Shown: one piece after another, positions 1 to 8,869 of the stretch
How positions within the stretch are numbered: position 1 is the stretch's first letter
Layout: every line of letters begins with the position of its first letter
Origin: Isoptericola sp. BMS4
GTDB taxonomy: Bacteria > Actinomycetota > Actinomycetes > Actinomycetales > Cellulomonadaceae
Reading direction: 5' to 3'
DNA length: 64,000 nt
Assembly: GCF_011634835.1 (NCBI RefSeq)
Contig: NZ_SIRP01000001.1
Location: 3,032,870-3,096,869 of the forward strand
Position numbers and translations under genes: made by a program
The notes under the pieces: generated by a model
Database searches by the model: none
The model's input: the letters and a program-made list of their open reading frames with translations, nothing else
Told to the model about the DNA's origin: nothing

Positions 1-1121
1 CCGAGGCGCGCCCGTTCGAACCAGCGCAGCGGCTCGACGCGCGCCGTGCGGCCGGAGCCGGGGAACCAGTCCGCCATCGCGGCGGTCGCCTCGCGCAGCG
101 CGATGTCGAGCTCCCGGTCGCGCAGCGGGTTGTGCACCTTGAGCTGCTGGGTGATGGTGCGCGACGCGCGGGCCTGGGCGTCCAGCACGGCGTCCACCGC
201 CGTGAGCAGCTGGGAGTACAGCGCCTGGACGGCGTCGCGCCGTTCGGGCGGCAGGTCGTCGGCGAACGGGTGGGCCAGCACCGCCCGCACGCGCTCGTCC
301 ACCTGCGCCAGGAGGTGCGGGTCGCGCAGCAGCGCCATCGCGCCGGAGAACGCCCGGCCCTCCGCGGTGCGCCGCATGAGGCTGTCCGACGCGTCCAGGT
401 AGTCCCCCAGGACCTCGCCCGTCGCCCGCTCGTCCTGGCGCAGGCGGGTCACGATGCTGCGCTGCAGCTCGGCGATCGACTCCGCTACCCGGGCGAAGTC
501 GGCGGGCAGCTCGCGCACCAGCGCGGACACGTTGTCGAACTGCTCGACGAGGCGGTCGCGCGGCACCTCGGCGACCGGCCCGCCCGCCTCCAGGCGGGCC
601 AGCTCGGCCTCCGCCACCGCGATCTCGTCGCGGGAGCGGGCGATCTGCTCGCGCAGCGCAGCCCGCTGGGAGTCCCGGTCGGGGCGGGCGTCGCGGGCCA
701 GCCCCTCCAGGGCCACGAGCAGCGTGCGGATGCGCGACTCGCTCACCAGCGCCCTGCCGCCCTGGGTGCGGTCCACGAAGGCCAGCGCCTCGGCCGCGTA
801 CGAGCTGACGTGGTACTGCTCCGCGCCGTCGCCGTCGAGCGTGCGCACCAGCCAGCGGCCCGCGACCCAGCGAGCGCAGAGGGCGCGGGCCGGCTCGTCG
901 GGCACCTCGTGGCCGGCAGCGCGCGCCTCGGCCAGCAGGTCCTCCACCTCGACGTGCATCTGCTCGGTGGCGACCGTCGCGCGGCCCGGGGTGAAGATGA
1001 GCGAGAGCAGCGCGACGACGAGCGGGCCCTCCTTGCGGTGCAGGAGGGCCAGCGCAGGCGTGCCGAAGGCGCGCCCGCTCCGGGCGAGCGCGCCCTCCAG
1101 GCGTGCGGTCGGTGAGGTCAC
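1..1121 (-). CDS. jetA: JetA-type DUF3375 protein of a Wadjet defence system (C-terminus off the left edge)
   Basis: The frame is open from GTG 1121 to the window edge, giving about 373 residues with no stop. An in-frame GTG at 1130 is an alternative start, and a purine stretch GAAGGGA lies at 1134-1140. The sequence shows the DUF3375 opening (ALLHRKEGPLVVALLSLIF), an Arg/Glu-rich segment at roughly residues 145-180 that looks like coiled coil, and the conserved stretch LRDPHLLAQVDERVRAVL. From family knowledge, DUF3375 is the kleisin-like subunit JetA of Wadjet (JetABCD), an SMC-like complex that cuts plasmid DNA. jetB, jetC and jetD should follow on this strand to the left. Full-length members are near 480-500 residues, so about a quarter is missing. 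A stand-alone DUF3375 gene cannot be excluded from this window. Confidence 0.82.
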   Translation of the reverse strand, partial: MTSPTARLEGALARSGRAFGTPALALLHRKEGPLVVALLSLIFTPGRATVATEQMHVEVEDLLAEARAAGHEVPDEPARALCARWVAGRWLVRTLDGDGAEQYHVSSYAAEALAFVDRTQGGRALVSESRIRTLLVALEGLARDARPDRDSQRAALREQIARSRDEIAVAEAELARLEAGGPVAEVPRDRLVEQFDNVSALVRELPADFARVAESIAELQRSIVTRLRQDERATGEVLGDYLDASDSLMRRTAEGRAFSGAMALLRDPHLLAQVDERVRAVLAHPFADDLPPERRDAVQALYSQLLTAVDAVLDAQARASRTITQQLKVHNPLRDRELDIALREATAAMADWFPGSGRTARVEPLRWFERARL

Positions 1122-1209
1122 CCGCGGCACGGTTCCCTTCTGTCGGCGGTCGGCGACCGGGGAGTCCGGGACGCCCCGCGGACGCCCCGGACCCTGTGTC
1201 GAGCGGCGG

Positions 1210-4191
1210 TCACACGACGATGTTGACGAGCTTGGGCGCGCGCACGATCACCTTGCGGATCTCGGCGCCGTCGATCGCCCGCACGACGTTCGGCTCCGCC
1301 AGCGCGGCGGCCTGCAGGTCCTCGTCGGAGATGGACGGGGAGACCTCGACGCGCCCGCGGACCTTGCCCTTGACCTGCACGACGCAGGTCACGGTGTCCT
1401 CCACGAGGTACTGCTCGTCGGCCGCCGGGAACGGCTCGCGCGCCAGGGACCGGTCGTGGCCGAGCCGCTCCCACAGCTCCTCGGCGAGGTGCGGCGCGAT
1501 CGGCGCGACCATGAGCACCAGGGGCTCCACGGCCGCACGCGGCACCCGGTCCAGGCCCGTGAGGTGGTTGTTGTAGGTGATGAGCTTGGCGATCGCCGTG
1601 TTGGGGCGCAGGCTCTCCATCTCGGTGCGCACGTCGGCGATCGTGCGGTGCAGCGCGCGCAGCGTCGCGGTGTCCGGCGCGTCGTCGGTGACGACCAGCG
1701 CGCCGGTCTCCTCGTCCACGACGTTGCGCCACAGCCGCTGCAGGAACCGCTGCGACCCCACGACGGCGCGGGTCTCCCACGGCCGCGACAGGTCCAGCGG
1801 GCCCATCGACATCTCGTACACGCGGAACGTGTCGGCGCCGTACGCCTCGTACATCTCGTCCGGCGTGACGACGTTCTTCAGCGACTTGCCCATCTTGCCG
1901 TACTCGCGGTGCACGGGGACGCCGTCCAGCGTGAACCCGGTCTGCTCGTCGCCGGTCACGTCGGCCGCGTTCACGTACGCGCCGCGGTCGTCGGTGTACG
2001 CGTAGGCCTGGATGTAGCCCTGGTTGAACAGCTTGCCGAACGGCTCCAGGGACGAGACGTAGCCCAGGTCGAACAGCACCTTGTGCCAGAACCGCGCGTA
2101 CAGCAGGTGCAGCACCGCGTGCTCGACGCCGCCGACGTACAGGTCGACGCCGCCTGCCGGCCCCGACGTGGCGTTGTGCTGCGGCCCCATCCAGTACCGC
2201 TCCAGGCCGGGGTCGACGACGGCGGTGCCGGTCGCCGGACCGTCCGTGGAATCCGTCGGGTCCAGGTACCGCAGGTAGTACCAGCACGACCCGGCCCAGT
2301 TCGGCATGGTGTTCGTGTCGCGGCGGTAGGTCTTCGGCCCGTCGCCCAGGTCGAGGGTGACGTGCACCCAGTCGTCGTTGCGGCCCAGCGGCGCCTCCGG
2401 GGACGACTCCGCGTCGTCGGGGTCGAAGGTGCGCGGCGCGTAGTCGGGCACGTCCGGCAGGTCCACGGGAAGCAACTCGGCGGGAATCGCCACCGGGCGG
2501 TCCTCGGAGTCCCACAGGATGGGGAACGGCTCGCCCCAGTACCGCTGTCGGCTGAACAGCCAGTCGTTGAGGCGGTAGGTGGTGGTGCCCTCGCCGACCC
2601 CCTTGGCCTCCAGCCACGCGATGATGCGCTCCTTGGCCTCGGCGACGCCCAGCCCGTCCAGGGAGATCTCGTCGTTCGACGAGTTGATCGCCCGCCCCTC
2701 GCCGCTGTACGCGCCGGCGAAGTCGTCGGCGAACCCGCCGTCCGGCTCCACTGTGTGCACGACCGGCAGGTCGTACGCCTCGGCGAACGCGAAGTCGCGC
2801 TCGTCGCCGCCGGGCACGGCCATGATGGCGCCCGTGCCGTAGCCCATCAGCACGTAGTCGGCAGTGAACACGGGGACCGTCTCGCCGTTGACGGGGTTGA
2901 CGGCCAGGTGGCCGGTGAACACGCCCGTCTTCTTGCCGGCGTCCGCCTGGCGCTCGACGGCGGTCTTCGCGGCGGCCTCGGCGCGGTAGGCGGCGACGGC
3001 CTCGGCGGGGTTCCTGTGCCCGCCGGTCCAAGCGTCGCGCGTGCCGTCGGGCCAGTCGGCGGGCACCTCGTCCAGCAGCGGGTGCTCGGGCGCCACGACC
3101 ATGAAGGTCGCGCCGAACAGGGTGTCCGGCCGGGTGGTGAACACCTCCACCTGCTCGCCGGCGCCCGCGGGGTCGGTGCCTGTCGTGCCGACGACGGCGA
3201 ACCGGACGTTGGCGCCCGTCGAGCGGCCGATCCAGTTGCGCTGCATCGCCTTGACCTTGTCGGGCCAGTCGATGAGCGCCAGGTCGTCCGTCAGCCGGTC
3301 GGCGTAGGCGGTGATGCGCATCTTCCACTGGCGCAGGTGGCGCGTGAACACCGGGAAGTTGCCGCGCTCGGACCGGCCGTCGGCCGTGACCTCCTCGTTG
3401 GCCAGCACGGTGCCCAGGCCGGGGCACCAGTTCACGGGCGACGAGTCGACGTACGCCAGGCGCTGGGCGTCCAGCACGTCGCGCCGCTCGGCCTCGGACA
3501 GCGCCGCCCACACCGCGCCGCCCGCGTTGTCGCCGTCGTGGCCGGGGACCGGCCGCGCGCCGGCCGCCAGCTCGTCGCGCAGCTCCGAGATGCGGCGGGC
3601 GCGACCGCGCCCGGTGCCCACGGTGTCGCCCGGGCGCTCGGCGTCCGGGTCGTACCAGGAGTCGAAGATCTGCAGGAAGATCCACTGCGTCCAGCGCACG
3701 TAGTCAGGGTCGATCGTGGCGAACGTGCGCCGGTCGTCGTGCGCCAGCCCCATGCGGCGCAGCTGGCGCTTCATGGTGACGATGTTCTGCTCGGTCGTCG
3801 TGCGCGGGTGCTGGCCCGTCTGCACGGCGTACTGCTCCGCGGGCAGCCCGAACGCGTCGTAGCCCAGCGCGTGCAGCACGTTGTCGCCGCACATCATGCG
3901 GAACCGGCCGACGACGTCGGTGGCGATGTAGCCCAGCGGGTGCCCGACGTGCAGCCCGGCGCCCGAGGGATACGGGAACATGTCCATGATGAAGAACGGC
4001 TGCCCGGCCCCGGCGTTCGCGCCGTCGCCGTCGGTGAGCGCGCCCTGCGGGTTCGCGGCGTGGAACGTGCCGCGCTCCTCCCAGCGGTCCTGCCAGCGCT
4101 CCTCGATCTGCTGGGCGAGGGCGGGCGTGTAGCGGTGGGTCGGCGTGGCCGACGCGGGACTGGGCGCGGAGGTGGTCTCGGGCGTGCTCAC
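1210..4191 (-). CDS. leuS: Leucyl-tRNA synthetase
   Basis: Class I aminoacyl-tRNA synthetase of 993 residues that charges tRNA-Leu in the cytoplasm. The nucleotide-binding HIGH signature appears as HVGH at residues 81-84 and the KMSKS loop as KMGKS at 766-770. The Gly variant is usual for actinobacterial LeuRS as far as I recall. The long insertion between the two halves is the CP1 editing domain, and the C-terminus carries the anticodon-binding and Leu-specific domain. The frame stays open upstream of GTG 4191, but a TAGACT -10 box sits 7 nt before that GTG, so I take it as a leaderless start. VKOR lies 49 nt upstream on the same strand. Confidence 0.97.
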   Translation of the reverse strand: MSTPETTSAPSPASATPTHRYTPALAQQIEERWQDRWEERGTFHAANPQGALTDGDGANAGAGQPFFIMDMFPYPSGAGLHVGHPLGYIATDVVGRFRMMCGDNVLHALGYDAFGLPAEQYAVQTGQHPRTTTEQNIVTMKRQLRRMGLAHDDRRTFATIDPDYVRWTQWIFLQIFDSWYDPDAERPGDTVGTGRGRARRISELRDELAAGARPVPGHDGDNAGGAVWAALSEAERRDVLDAQRLAYVDSSPVNWCPGLGTVLANEEVTADGRSERGNFPVFTRHLRQWKMRITAYADRLTDDLALIDWPDKVKAMQRNWIGRSTGANVRFAVVGTTGTDPAGAGEQVEVFTTRPDTLFGATFMVVAPEHPLLDEVPADWPDGTRDAWTGGHRNPAEAVAAYRAEAAAKTAVERQADAGKKTGVFTGHLAVNPVNGETVPVFTADYVLMGYGTGAIMAVPGGDERDFAFAEAYDLPVVHTVEPDGGFADDFAGAYSGEGRAINSSNDEISLDGLGVAEAKERIIAWLEAKGVGEGTTTYRLNDWLFSRQRYWGEPFPILWDSEDRPVAIPAELLPVDLPDVPDYAPRTFDPDDAESSPEAPLGRNDDWVHVTLDLGDGPKTYRRDTNTMPNWAGSCWYYLRYLDPTDSTDGPATGTAVVDPGLERYWMGPQHNATSGPAGGVDLYVGGVEHAVLHLLYARFWHKVLFDLGYVSSLEPFGKLFNQGYIQAYAYTDDRGAYVNAADVTGDEQTGFTLDGVPVHREYGKMGKSLKNVVTPDEMYEAYGADTFRVYEMSMGPLDLSRPWETRAVVGSQRFLQRLWRNVVDEETGALVVTDDAPDTATLRALHRTIADVRTEMESLRPNTAIAKLITYNNHLTGLDRVPRAAVEPLVLMVAPIAPHLAEELWERLGHDRSLAREPFPAADEQYLVEDTVTCVVQVKGKVRGRVEVSPSISDEDLQAAALAEPNVVRAIDGAEIRKVIVRAPKLVNIVV

Positions 4192-4198
4192 CCGCGAG

Positions 4199-4204
4199 AG
4201 TCTA
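4199..4204 (-). promoter_or_regulatory. -10 box of leuS (leaderless)
   Basis: TAGACT on the minus strand followed by 7 nt and then GTG 4191. No Shine-Dalgarno sequence fits between them, so the transcript probably begins at the start codon. Confidence 0.6.
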
Positions 4205-4240
4205 CCGACGTCGGGCCGGGCGACCGGATCGGTTTTCGCC

Positions 4241-4909
4241 TCAGATCCCGAACGACTCGAACAGCGCCGGGCCGACCGCGAGGAGCAGCCAGCCGACGGC
4301 GACGACGTACCCGATGACGAGGACGATCCCGCGGTTGCGCACCACCGCACGCCGCACGCCCTCGCCGACGCGCACGTGTCGTTCCTGCACCGCGTGGACG
4401 ACCTGGAACCACAGCAGCGGCCACATGATCGTCCACACGACCATGCAGGCGGGGCAGAGGCGGACGAGCGCGTAGAAGCTCGACCACATGAGGAAGAAGA
4501 TCAGCAGCTGCGCCACCGCGGTCACCGTGAGCAGGCTCAGGTGGTACCAGCGCGGCAGGCGGGCGCCCGCGAGCAGCACGACGCCGGTGGTGATCACCAC
4601 GGGGAAGGCCGCGACCCCGAGGTAAGGGTTCGGGAAGCCGAGCAGCGTGCCCTGCCAGGACATCATCGCGACACCGCAGTCGAGGAACACGTTGAAGCTG
4701 CAGCTCGTCACCCGGTCCGGGTTCAGCAGCTTCAGATACTCCTCGATCGCCAGCCAGCTCGCCCCGCCGAACCCGATCGCGCCGAGCACCGTCAGCAGCA
4801 CCCCGTAGGTCCGCGCGGACATGCCGCGCGGACCGGCCGGGGGCACGGCCTGCTCCGCGACGCCGTCGGTGTCGTCGTCGTGGGTCTCGTCGCGCACGCT
4901 GGGGCTCAC
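4241..4909 (-). CDS. VKOR-family membrane protein (vitamin K epoxide reductase-like)
   Basis: 222-residue membrane protein with about five hydrophobic segments. It carries the VKOR cysteine set: Cys70 and Cys78 in a loop and the CPAC redox motif at 152-155. Bacterial VKORs reoxidise a periplasmic DsbA-like partner and pass electrons to quinone, so the likely role is disulfide formation in exported proteins. No DsbA-like thioredoxin lies next to it here. The N-terminal 30 residues are charged and probably cytoplasmic. The GTG start at 4909 is supported by a TACGGT -10 box 7 nt upstream. It is on the same strand as leuS but has its own promoter. Confidence 0.9.
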   Translation of the reverse strand: MSPSVRDETHDDDTDGVAEQAVPPAGPRGMSARTYGVLLTVLGAIGFGGASWLAIEEYLKLLNPDRVTSCSFNVFLDCGVAMMSWQGTLLGFPNPYLGVAAFPVVITTGVVLLAGARLPRWYHLSLLTVTAVAQLLIFFLMWSSFYALVRLCPACMVVWTIMWPLLWFQVVHAVQERHVRVGEGVRRAVVRNRGIVLVIGYVVAVGWLLLAVGPALFESFGI

Positions 4910-4916
4910 GTGCGCG

Positions 4917-4922
4917 ACCGTA
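4917..4922 (-). promoter_or_regulatory. -10 box of the VKOR-family gene (leaderless)
   Basis: TACGGT on the minus strand, 7 nt before GTG 4909, with no ribosome binding site between. Confidence 0.55.
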
Positions 4923-4957
4923 CCGCACCTGCCTGTGGCCGAGCCGCGCCGTCCCGG

Positions 4958-6172
4958 TCAGGCCGGACGGGCCACCTGCTGGCGGCCGAACGCCAGGACC
5001 ATCGCCAGGCCGACGAGCGTGAGGGCCAGCCCGACCCACGCGGGAGCGACGTACCCGTACCCGGCCGCGATGACGAGCCCGCCGAAGAAGGCCCCGCTCG
5101 CGTTGCCGATGTTCAGCGCGGAGTGGCACAGCGCGGCGCCGAGGGACTGCGCCCGCGGCGACAGGTCCATGAGCCGTGTCTGCATCGCCAGGCCGAGCGT
5201 CTGGGACGTGACGGCGAGGAGGAACAGGCCGAGCACGGCGGGCACCGGGGACGTGGCCACCAGCGCGAACAGCACCAGCGAGCAGGCCGTCGCGACGAAC
5301 CCGCCGACCACGGTGCGCAGCACGTCCCGGTCGACGAGACGGCCGCCCAGGAGCGTGCCGACGGTCATGCCGACGCCGAACACGGCGAGCACCCACGGCA
5401 CGGCGCTCTCGGACATGCCCGAGACCCTCGTGACGGTCGGGGCGACGTAGGTGTAGACGGCGAACAGCCCGCCGAAGCCGATGGCCCCGGCGGCGAACGA
5501 GATCCACAGCGGGCCGTTGCGCAGGGTGCCGAGCTCGGCCCGCACGCTGGAGTCCACCGGCCCGTGCTCGGGCACGAAGCGCCAGATCCCGAGCAGCGTG
5601 ACGGCGCCCAGCACCCCCATGAGCACGAACGCGACCCGCCAGCCGAGGTGCTGCCCCACCGCCGTGGAGACAGGCACGCCCACGACGTTGGCGATCGTCA
5701 GCCCGGTCATCATCATCGACACGGCGTGCCCCCGCCGCCCGGGGCCGGCCACGGCGGCACCGACGGCGGCGCCGACGCCGAAGAAGGCGCCGTGCGGCAG
5801 CCCGGCGAGGAACCGCCCCGCGACCAGGGTCTCGATGCCGGGGGCCGCCGCCGAGAGCACGTTGGCCACCGTGTAGAAGCCCATGAGGCACAGCAGCAGC
5901 CGTCGTCGGGACATCCGCGCCGCCGCGACGGTCAGCAGGGGCGCGCCGACCACCACGCCCACGGCGTAGGCCGTGATCGCGTGCCCCACGACGGGGTCGC
6001 TCACGCCCAGGTCGGTGCCGATCTGCGGGAGCAGGCCCATCGTGGCGAACTCGGTGGTACCGATGGTGAAGCCGCCGACGGCGAGCGCGAACAGAGCCGC
6101 CCCCACGTGCGCGGTCCGGGGCCCCGGGGACGTCGCCCCGGTGGGGACGGCGGGCTCGGTCGTCTGGGTCAC
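4958..6172 (-). CDS. MFS transporter, DHA1/AraJ-like
   Basis: 404-residue major facilitator with twelve hydrophobic segments and the typical short loop RMSRRRLLL after helix 2. The N-terminal signature GGFTIGTTEFATMGLLP is characteristic of the AraJ/YdhP group of drug-proton antiporters. The substrate cannot be read from sequence. GTG 6172 is chosen because GGAGG lies about 5 nt upstream; the frame is open further up but without a better site. It follows the DtxR-family gene on the same strand after 104 nt that contain a strong hairpin, so it may be co-transcribed or attenuated. Confidence 0.9.
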   Translation of the reverse strand: MTQTTEPAVPTGATSPGPRTAHVGAALFALAVGGFTIGTTEFATMGLLPQIGTDLGVSDPVVGHAITAYAVGVVVGAPLLTVAAARMSRRRLLLCLMGFYTVANVLSAAAPGIETLVAGRFLAGLPHGAFFGVGAAVGAAVAGPGRRGHAVSMMMTGLTIANVVGVPVSTAVGQHLGWRVAFVLMGVLGAVTLLGIWRFVPEHGPVDSSVRAELGTLRNGPLWISFAAGAIGFGGLFAVYTYVAPTVTRVSGMSESAVPWVLAVFGVGMTVGTLLGGRLVDRDVLRTVVGGFVATACSLVLFALVATSPVPAVLGLFLLAVTSQTLGLAMQTRLMDLSPRAQSLGAALCHSALNIGNASGAFFGGLVIAAGYGYVAPAWVGLALTLVGLAMVLAFGRQQVARPA

Positions 6173-6184
6173 GGCAGCCTCCGC

Positions 6185-6208
6185 TCTCGGGGCGCGGCGG
6201 CCCCGAGA
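6185..6208. terminator. Hairpin between the DtxR-family gene and the MFS gene
   Basis: Perfect 8-bp arms, TCTCGGGG at 6185-6192 and CCCCGAGA at 6201-6208, with an 8-nt loop. There is no U run on either side, so it may attenuate read-through or protect an mRNA end rather than act as a classical terminator. Confidence 0.45.
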
Positions 6209-6215
6209 CACATGC

Positions 6216-6229
6216 TCGAAACGATTCGA
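6216..6229. promoter_or_regulatory. Small palindrome upstream of the MFS gene
   Basis: TCGAA at 6216-6220 and TTCGA at 6225-6229 around ACGA. It lies in the gap between the DtxR-family gene and the MFS gene and is markedly AT-richer than its surroundings, so it is a possible operator. No regulator can be assigned. Confidence 0.3.
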
Positions 6230-6276
6230 CGACGCGGCACGGAAGCGTGCGCACGTCGTCGGGAACGCCGCACAGC

Positions 6277-7011
6277 CTACGCGGGGACCACCCAGATACG
6301 CGACGCCGCGAGCAGCCCCAGGTCGACCGCGACATCCTCGCCCCCGCGCCGCCACGCCACGCCGAGCGTGCCCGCGAACTCGCGGCGCTGCGTCACGGCC
6401 ACCGGCAGGTCGAGCTCGAGCCCCAGGTCCGCCAGGTACCGCAGCGCGTCGGGGTCGGCGTCCGAGATCCGTGCCACGACGCCCGACGACCCGGCCTCCA
6501 GGTCCACCAGCGGGACCGCGGCGGGACGCGCCACCCGGCCGTCGGCGAACGGGATCGGGTCGCCGTGCGGGTCGCGCTCGGGGTGCCCGAGCCGCAGGGC
6601 GATGCGCTCGACCAGGCGGTCGGACACGGCGTGCTCCAGCACCTCGGCCTCGTCGTGCACCTCGTCCCACCGGTACCCGAGGTCCTCCACCAGCCAGCTC
6701 TCGAGCAGCCGGTGGCGGCGCACCATGACCAGCGCGTAGCGACGCCCCAGGTCCGTGAGCCACACGCCCCGGTACGGCTCGTGCTCCAGCAGCCCCTGGG
6801 TCGCGAGGCGCCGCACCGTCTCCGAGACCGTCGAGGGCCCGACGCCCAGCCGGTCGGCGAGGAGGCCGGTGGTCACGGCGTCGTCCGACCACTCACGGGC
6901 GGACCAGACCGCCTTGAGGTAGTCCTGGGCGACGGGCGTCAGGTCGGCGGGGTCGAGACCGTCGAGCCCTTCGGGATCGGTGGCGTCGGCGCGGGGTTCC
7001 AGGTCGGGCAC
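6277..7011 (-). CDS. DtxR/MntR-family metal-dependent transcriptional regulator
   Basis: 244-residue regulator. A winged helix-turn-helix spans roughly residues 25-85 (TPVAQDYLKAVW, then LADRLGVGPSTVSETVRRL). A metal-binding dimerisation domain follows, with HDEAEVLEHAVSD. A C-terminal SH3-like part ends in AASRIWVVPA. The family represses iron or manganese genes when metal-loaded. Iron (IdeR) versus manganese (MntR) cannot be decided from sequence alone. GTG 7011 has a TAGGCT box 6 nt upstream that overlaps the stop codon of the metallophosphoesterase gene. A DtxR-type iron box is present in this window at 32855. Confidence 0.92.
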   Translation of the reverse strand: MPDLEPRADATDPEGLDGLDPADLTPVAQDYLKAVWSAREWSDDAVTTGLLADRLGVGPSTVSETVRRLATQGLLEHEPYRGVWLTDLGRRYALVMVRRHRLLESWLVEDLGYRWDEVHDEAEVLEHAVSDRLVERIALRLGHPERDPHGDPIPFADGRVARPAAVPLVDLEAGSSGVVARISDADPDALRYLADLGLELDLPVAVTQRREFAGTLGVAWRRGGEDVAVDLGLLAASRIWVVPA

Positions 7012-7017
7012 CCCCCG

Positions 7018-7023
7018 AGCCTA
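7018..7023 (-). promoter_or_regulatory. -10 box of the DtxR-family gene (leaderless)
   Basis: TAGGCT on the minus strand, 6 nt before GTG 7011. Its first three bases are also the TAG stop of the upstream gene. Confidence 0.5.
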
Positions 7024-8784
7024 CGGCGAGGGCGACCCGTCGGGCGACGGCGTCCCCTCTAGCGTCGCCGGTCCGGACGGGACCACCGCGGACGAGGAGA
7101 GCGCGTCCTCGGCCGGCGGGACGACCTCGGGCACGGCCACTCGGTCGCGCACGGTCGCCTCGCCCGACGGGGCCACCTCGACCACCTGCGAGTCGACGAA
7201 CGCGCGCGCCTCCGGGTCGAACCGCAGGACCGTCATCTCGGCGGTGCCGCGCAGCGGGCCGACCGTCGGCTGGCTCGGGGCCGCGCCCGCCGTCGAGGCG
7301 CTGACGTAGCGGATGCCCTGCCCCACCTGCTCGGGCCCGGAGCGCTTGTGCGTGTGCCCGGAGACCTGGAACGGCACGCAGCCCGACTCCATCGCCTCCA
7401 GGCCCACCGGCGGGGTGTGGATCAGCAGCAGGTCGACGTCGCCGTCGTCGCACGCCGTCCGGGCGAGCTGCGCGGCCTGCTCCTCCGGCGTCGTCTCGCG
7501 CGCCACGGCCGTGCCGGACCCGATCCTCGTCTCGAGCGCGTCCCGGTCGCCGAGGATCCGCACGCCGGCCACCTCGACCACCGACCCGTCGAGGATCGTC
7601 TGCCCGTGGGCCGCCTCCTGGGCGGAGGTGATCTGCGAGTCGTGGTTGCCGTCGGAGACCACCATCGGCACGCCGCGGGGCACGGCGTCGGCGAACGCGT
7701 CGACGCACGCCTTCTCCACCGCGGTGCCGTTCATCGTGGTGTCCCCGGCGTTCAGCACGAGATCCGCCCCGGAGCGGTTCGCGACGTTCTCGATGAGCGG
7801 CGCCATGCCGGTGTTGCAGTGCAGGTCCGACACCACGAGCATCGTCACGAGGTCCTCGTCCGCCGGCGACGGAGAAGGCGACGGCGACGGCGTCCCCGAG
7901 GCGGGAGGCTCGGGCTCCCCCGCCGGACCGGACGGCAGCGCCCGGCCGACCGCCGCGGCGCCGTCGGCCACGTCGCGGACCGCCTGGCGCACCTCCCAGG
8001 CCTCCCACGCCCGGTCGAGGCTGTCGTTCGCGTCCGCGTAGAACTCCTCGTTCTGCTCGTACAGGCCCACGAGCTGCCCGCCGTAGGTGTCGATCACGCC
8101 GGCGAGCCGCCCGGTGATCCGCGCACCCTCGAGCGCCGTGCCGGCGAACACCGGGGACGCGGCGCGGCTCGGGGTGGGCGGCGCGAGGCCGCCGGAGGAC
8201 ACGGTGGTGGTCACCAGGGCGACGACGGCGACGCCCGCGGTGATCTCCCAGGTGCGCGGCGCCCAGGCGGCGGCGAGCTGGCGCCGCCGGCCCGGGCCGA
8301 GCAGCCAGCGCACCAGGAAGCCGCCCACGACCAGGACGACGGCGGCCAGCAGCGTGCGCCGTGCCGCGTCCACCGCGAGCGCCCAGGCCACGGACCGGAC
8401 CGCGACATCCGGGGTGGAGAAGAACTGCAGGTAGCTCTCCAGGTCGCCCTCGAGGGCGTTGAGCGTGCTCGAGGGGTTGACCGCGGACAGGTCGGCCGGG
8501 ATCTCCTTCACGATCACGTCGACCCCGAGCCCCAGCGGGAGCGGCGAGTCGATCTCGAGCGTGCCGAGCGGGCCGAAGTCGGCGACCACGAGGCCGTCGT
8601 TGTCGACGGTGTAGACGGCCTCGTGCGGGCCGAAGCCGAGCTCCGCCGTGGCGGTGCTCACCCCGAAGACGACGCACGCGATCGCACCGGTGACGGCGAC
8701 GAGGGTCCAGCGCACCCACCGGGGCGGGGTGTGCCGGGCGCGCCGTGCCGAGGAGCCGGCGGGCTGTGTCGAGGAGTCGGTCAT
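7021..8784 (-). CDS. Membrane-anchored metallophosphoesterase
   Basis: 587 residues. The N-terminal half has membrane segments near residues 25-45, 145-162 and 182-200. A Pro/Ser linker (about 296-308) leads into a calcineurin-like phosphoesterase domain. The metal ligands are all visible: SDLHCN (D320, H322), AGD (347-348), GNHD (379-382), His456 and GHTH (476-479). The catalytic domain is probably outside the membrane, after the third helix. The C-terminus is another Pro/Ser/Gly-rich tail. ATG 8784 is preceded closely by GTGGAG; a GTG at 8799 is in frame. Substrate unknown. The membrane-linker-phosphatase layout is less common than soluble forms. Confidence 0.88.
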   Translation of the reverse strand: MTDSSTQPAGSSARRARHTPPRWVRWTLVAVTGAIACVVFGVSTATAELGFGPHEAVYTVDNDGLVVADFGPLGTLEIDSPLPLGLGVDVIVKEIPADLSAVNPSSTLNALEGDLESYLQFFSTPDVAVRSVAWALAVDAARRTLLAAVVLVVGGFLVRWLLGPGRRRQLAAAWAPRTWEITAGVAVVALVTTTVSSGGLAPPTPSRAASPVFAGTALEGARITGRLAGVIDTYGGQLVGLYEQNEEFYADANDSLDRAWEAWEVRQAVRDVADGAAAVGRALPSGPAGEPEPPASGTPSPSPSPSPADEDLVTMLVVSDLHCNTGMAPLIENVANRSGADLVLNAGDTTMNGTAVEKACVDAFADAVPRGVPMVVSDGNHDSQITSAQEAAHGQTILDGSVVEVAGVRILGDRDALETRIGSGTAVARETTPEEQAAQLARTACDDGDVDLLLIHTPPVGLEAMESGCVPFQVSGHTHKRSGPEQVGQGIRYVSASTAGAAPSQPTVGPLRGTAEMTVLRFDPEARAFVDSQVVEVAPSGEATVRDRVAVPEVVPPAEDALSSSAVVPSGPATLEGTPSPDGSPSP

Positions 8785-8869
8785 CGGCTCCACTCTCACT
8801 CAGCGCGCGCGGCGGCGCCACCATCCTCGCCGGGCGGGCCTCGGGACGCCGCGTCCGCGACGTCGCACG

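Noticed and set aside
10..30. tRNA T-loop-like GTTCGAACC
   Set aside because: Lies in the conserved DUF3375 reading frame and no cloverleaf can be formed around it.
1164..1192. GTCCGGG/CCCGGAC stem between jetA and leuS
   Set aside because: Only 7 bp with a 15-nt loop and no U run; too weak in this GC context to call a terminator.
1882..1896. KMGKS instead of KMSKS in LeuRS
   Set aside because: I recall this Gly variant in other actinobacterial LeuRS enzymes, so it is not an anomaly.
454..6739. Very long open frames on the plus strand opposite leuS, VKOR and the MFS gene
   Set aside because: Antisense frames typical of high-GC DNA; their translations are Arg/Gly/His-rich with no family resemblance, while the minus strand encodes clear conserved proteins.
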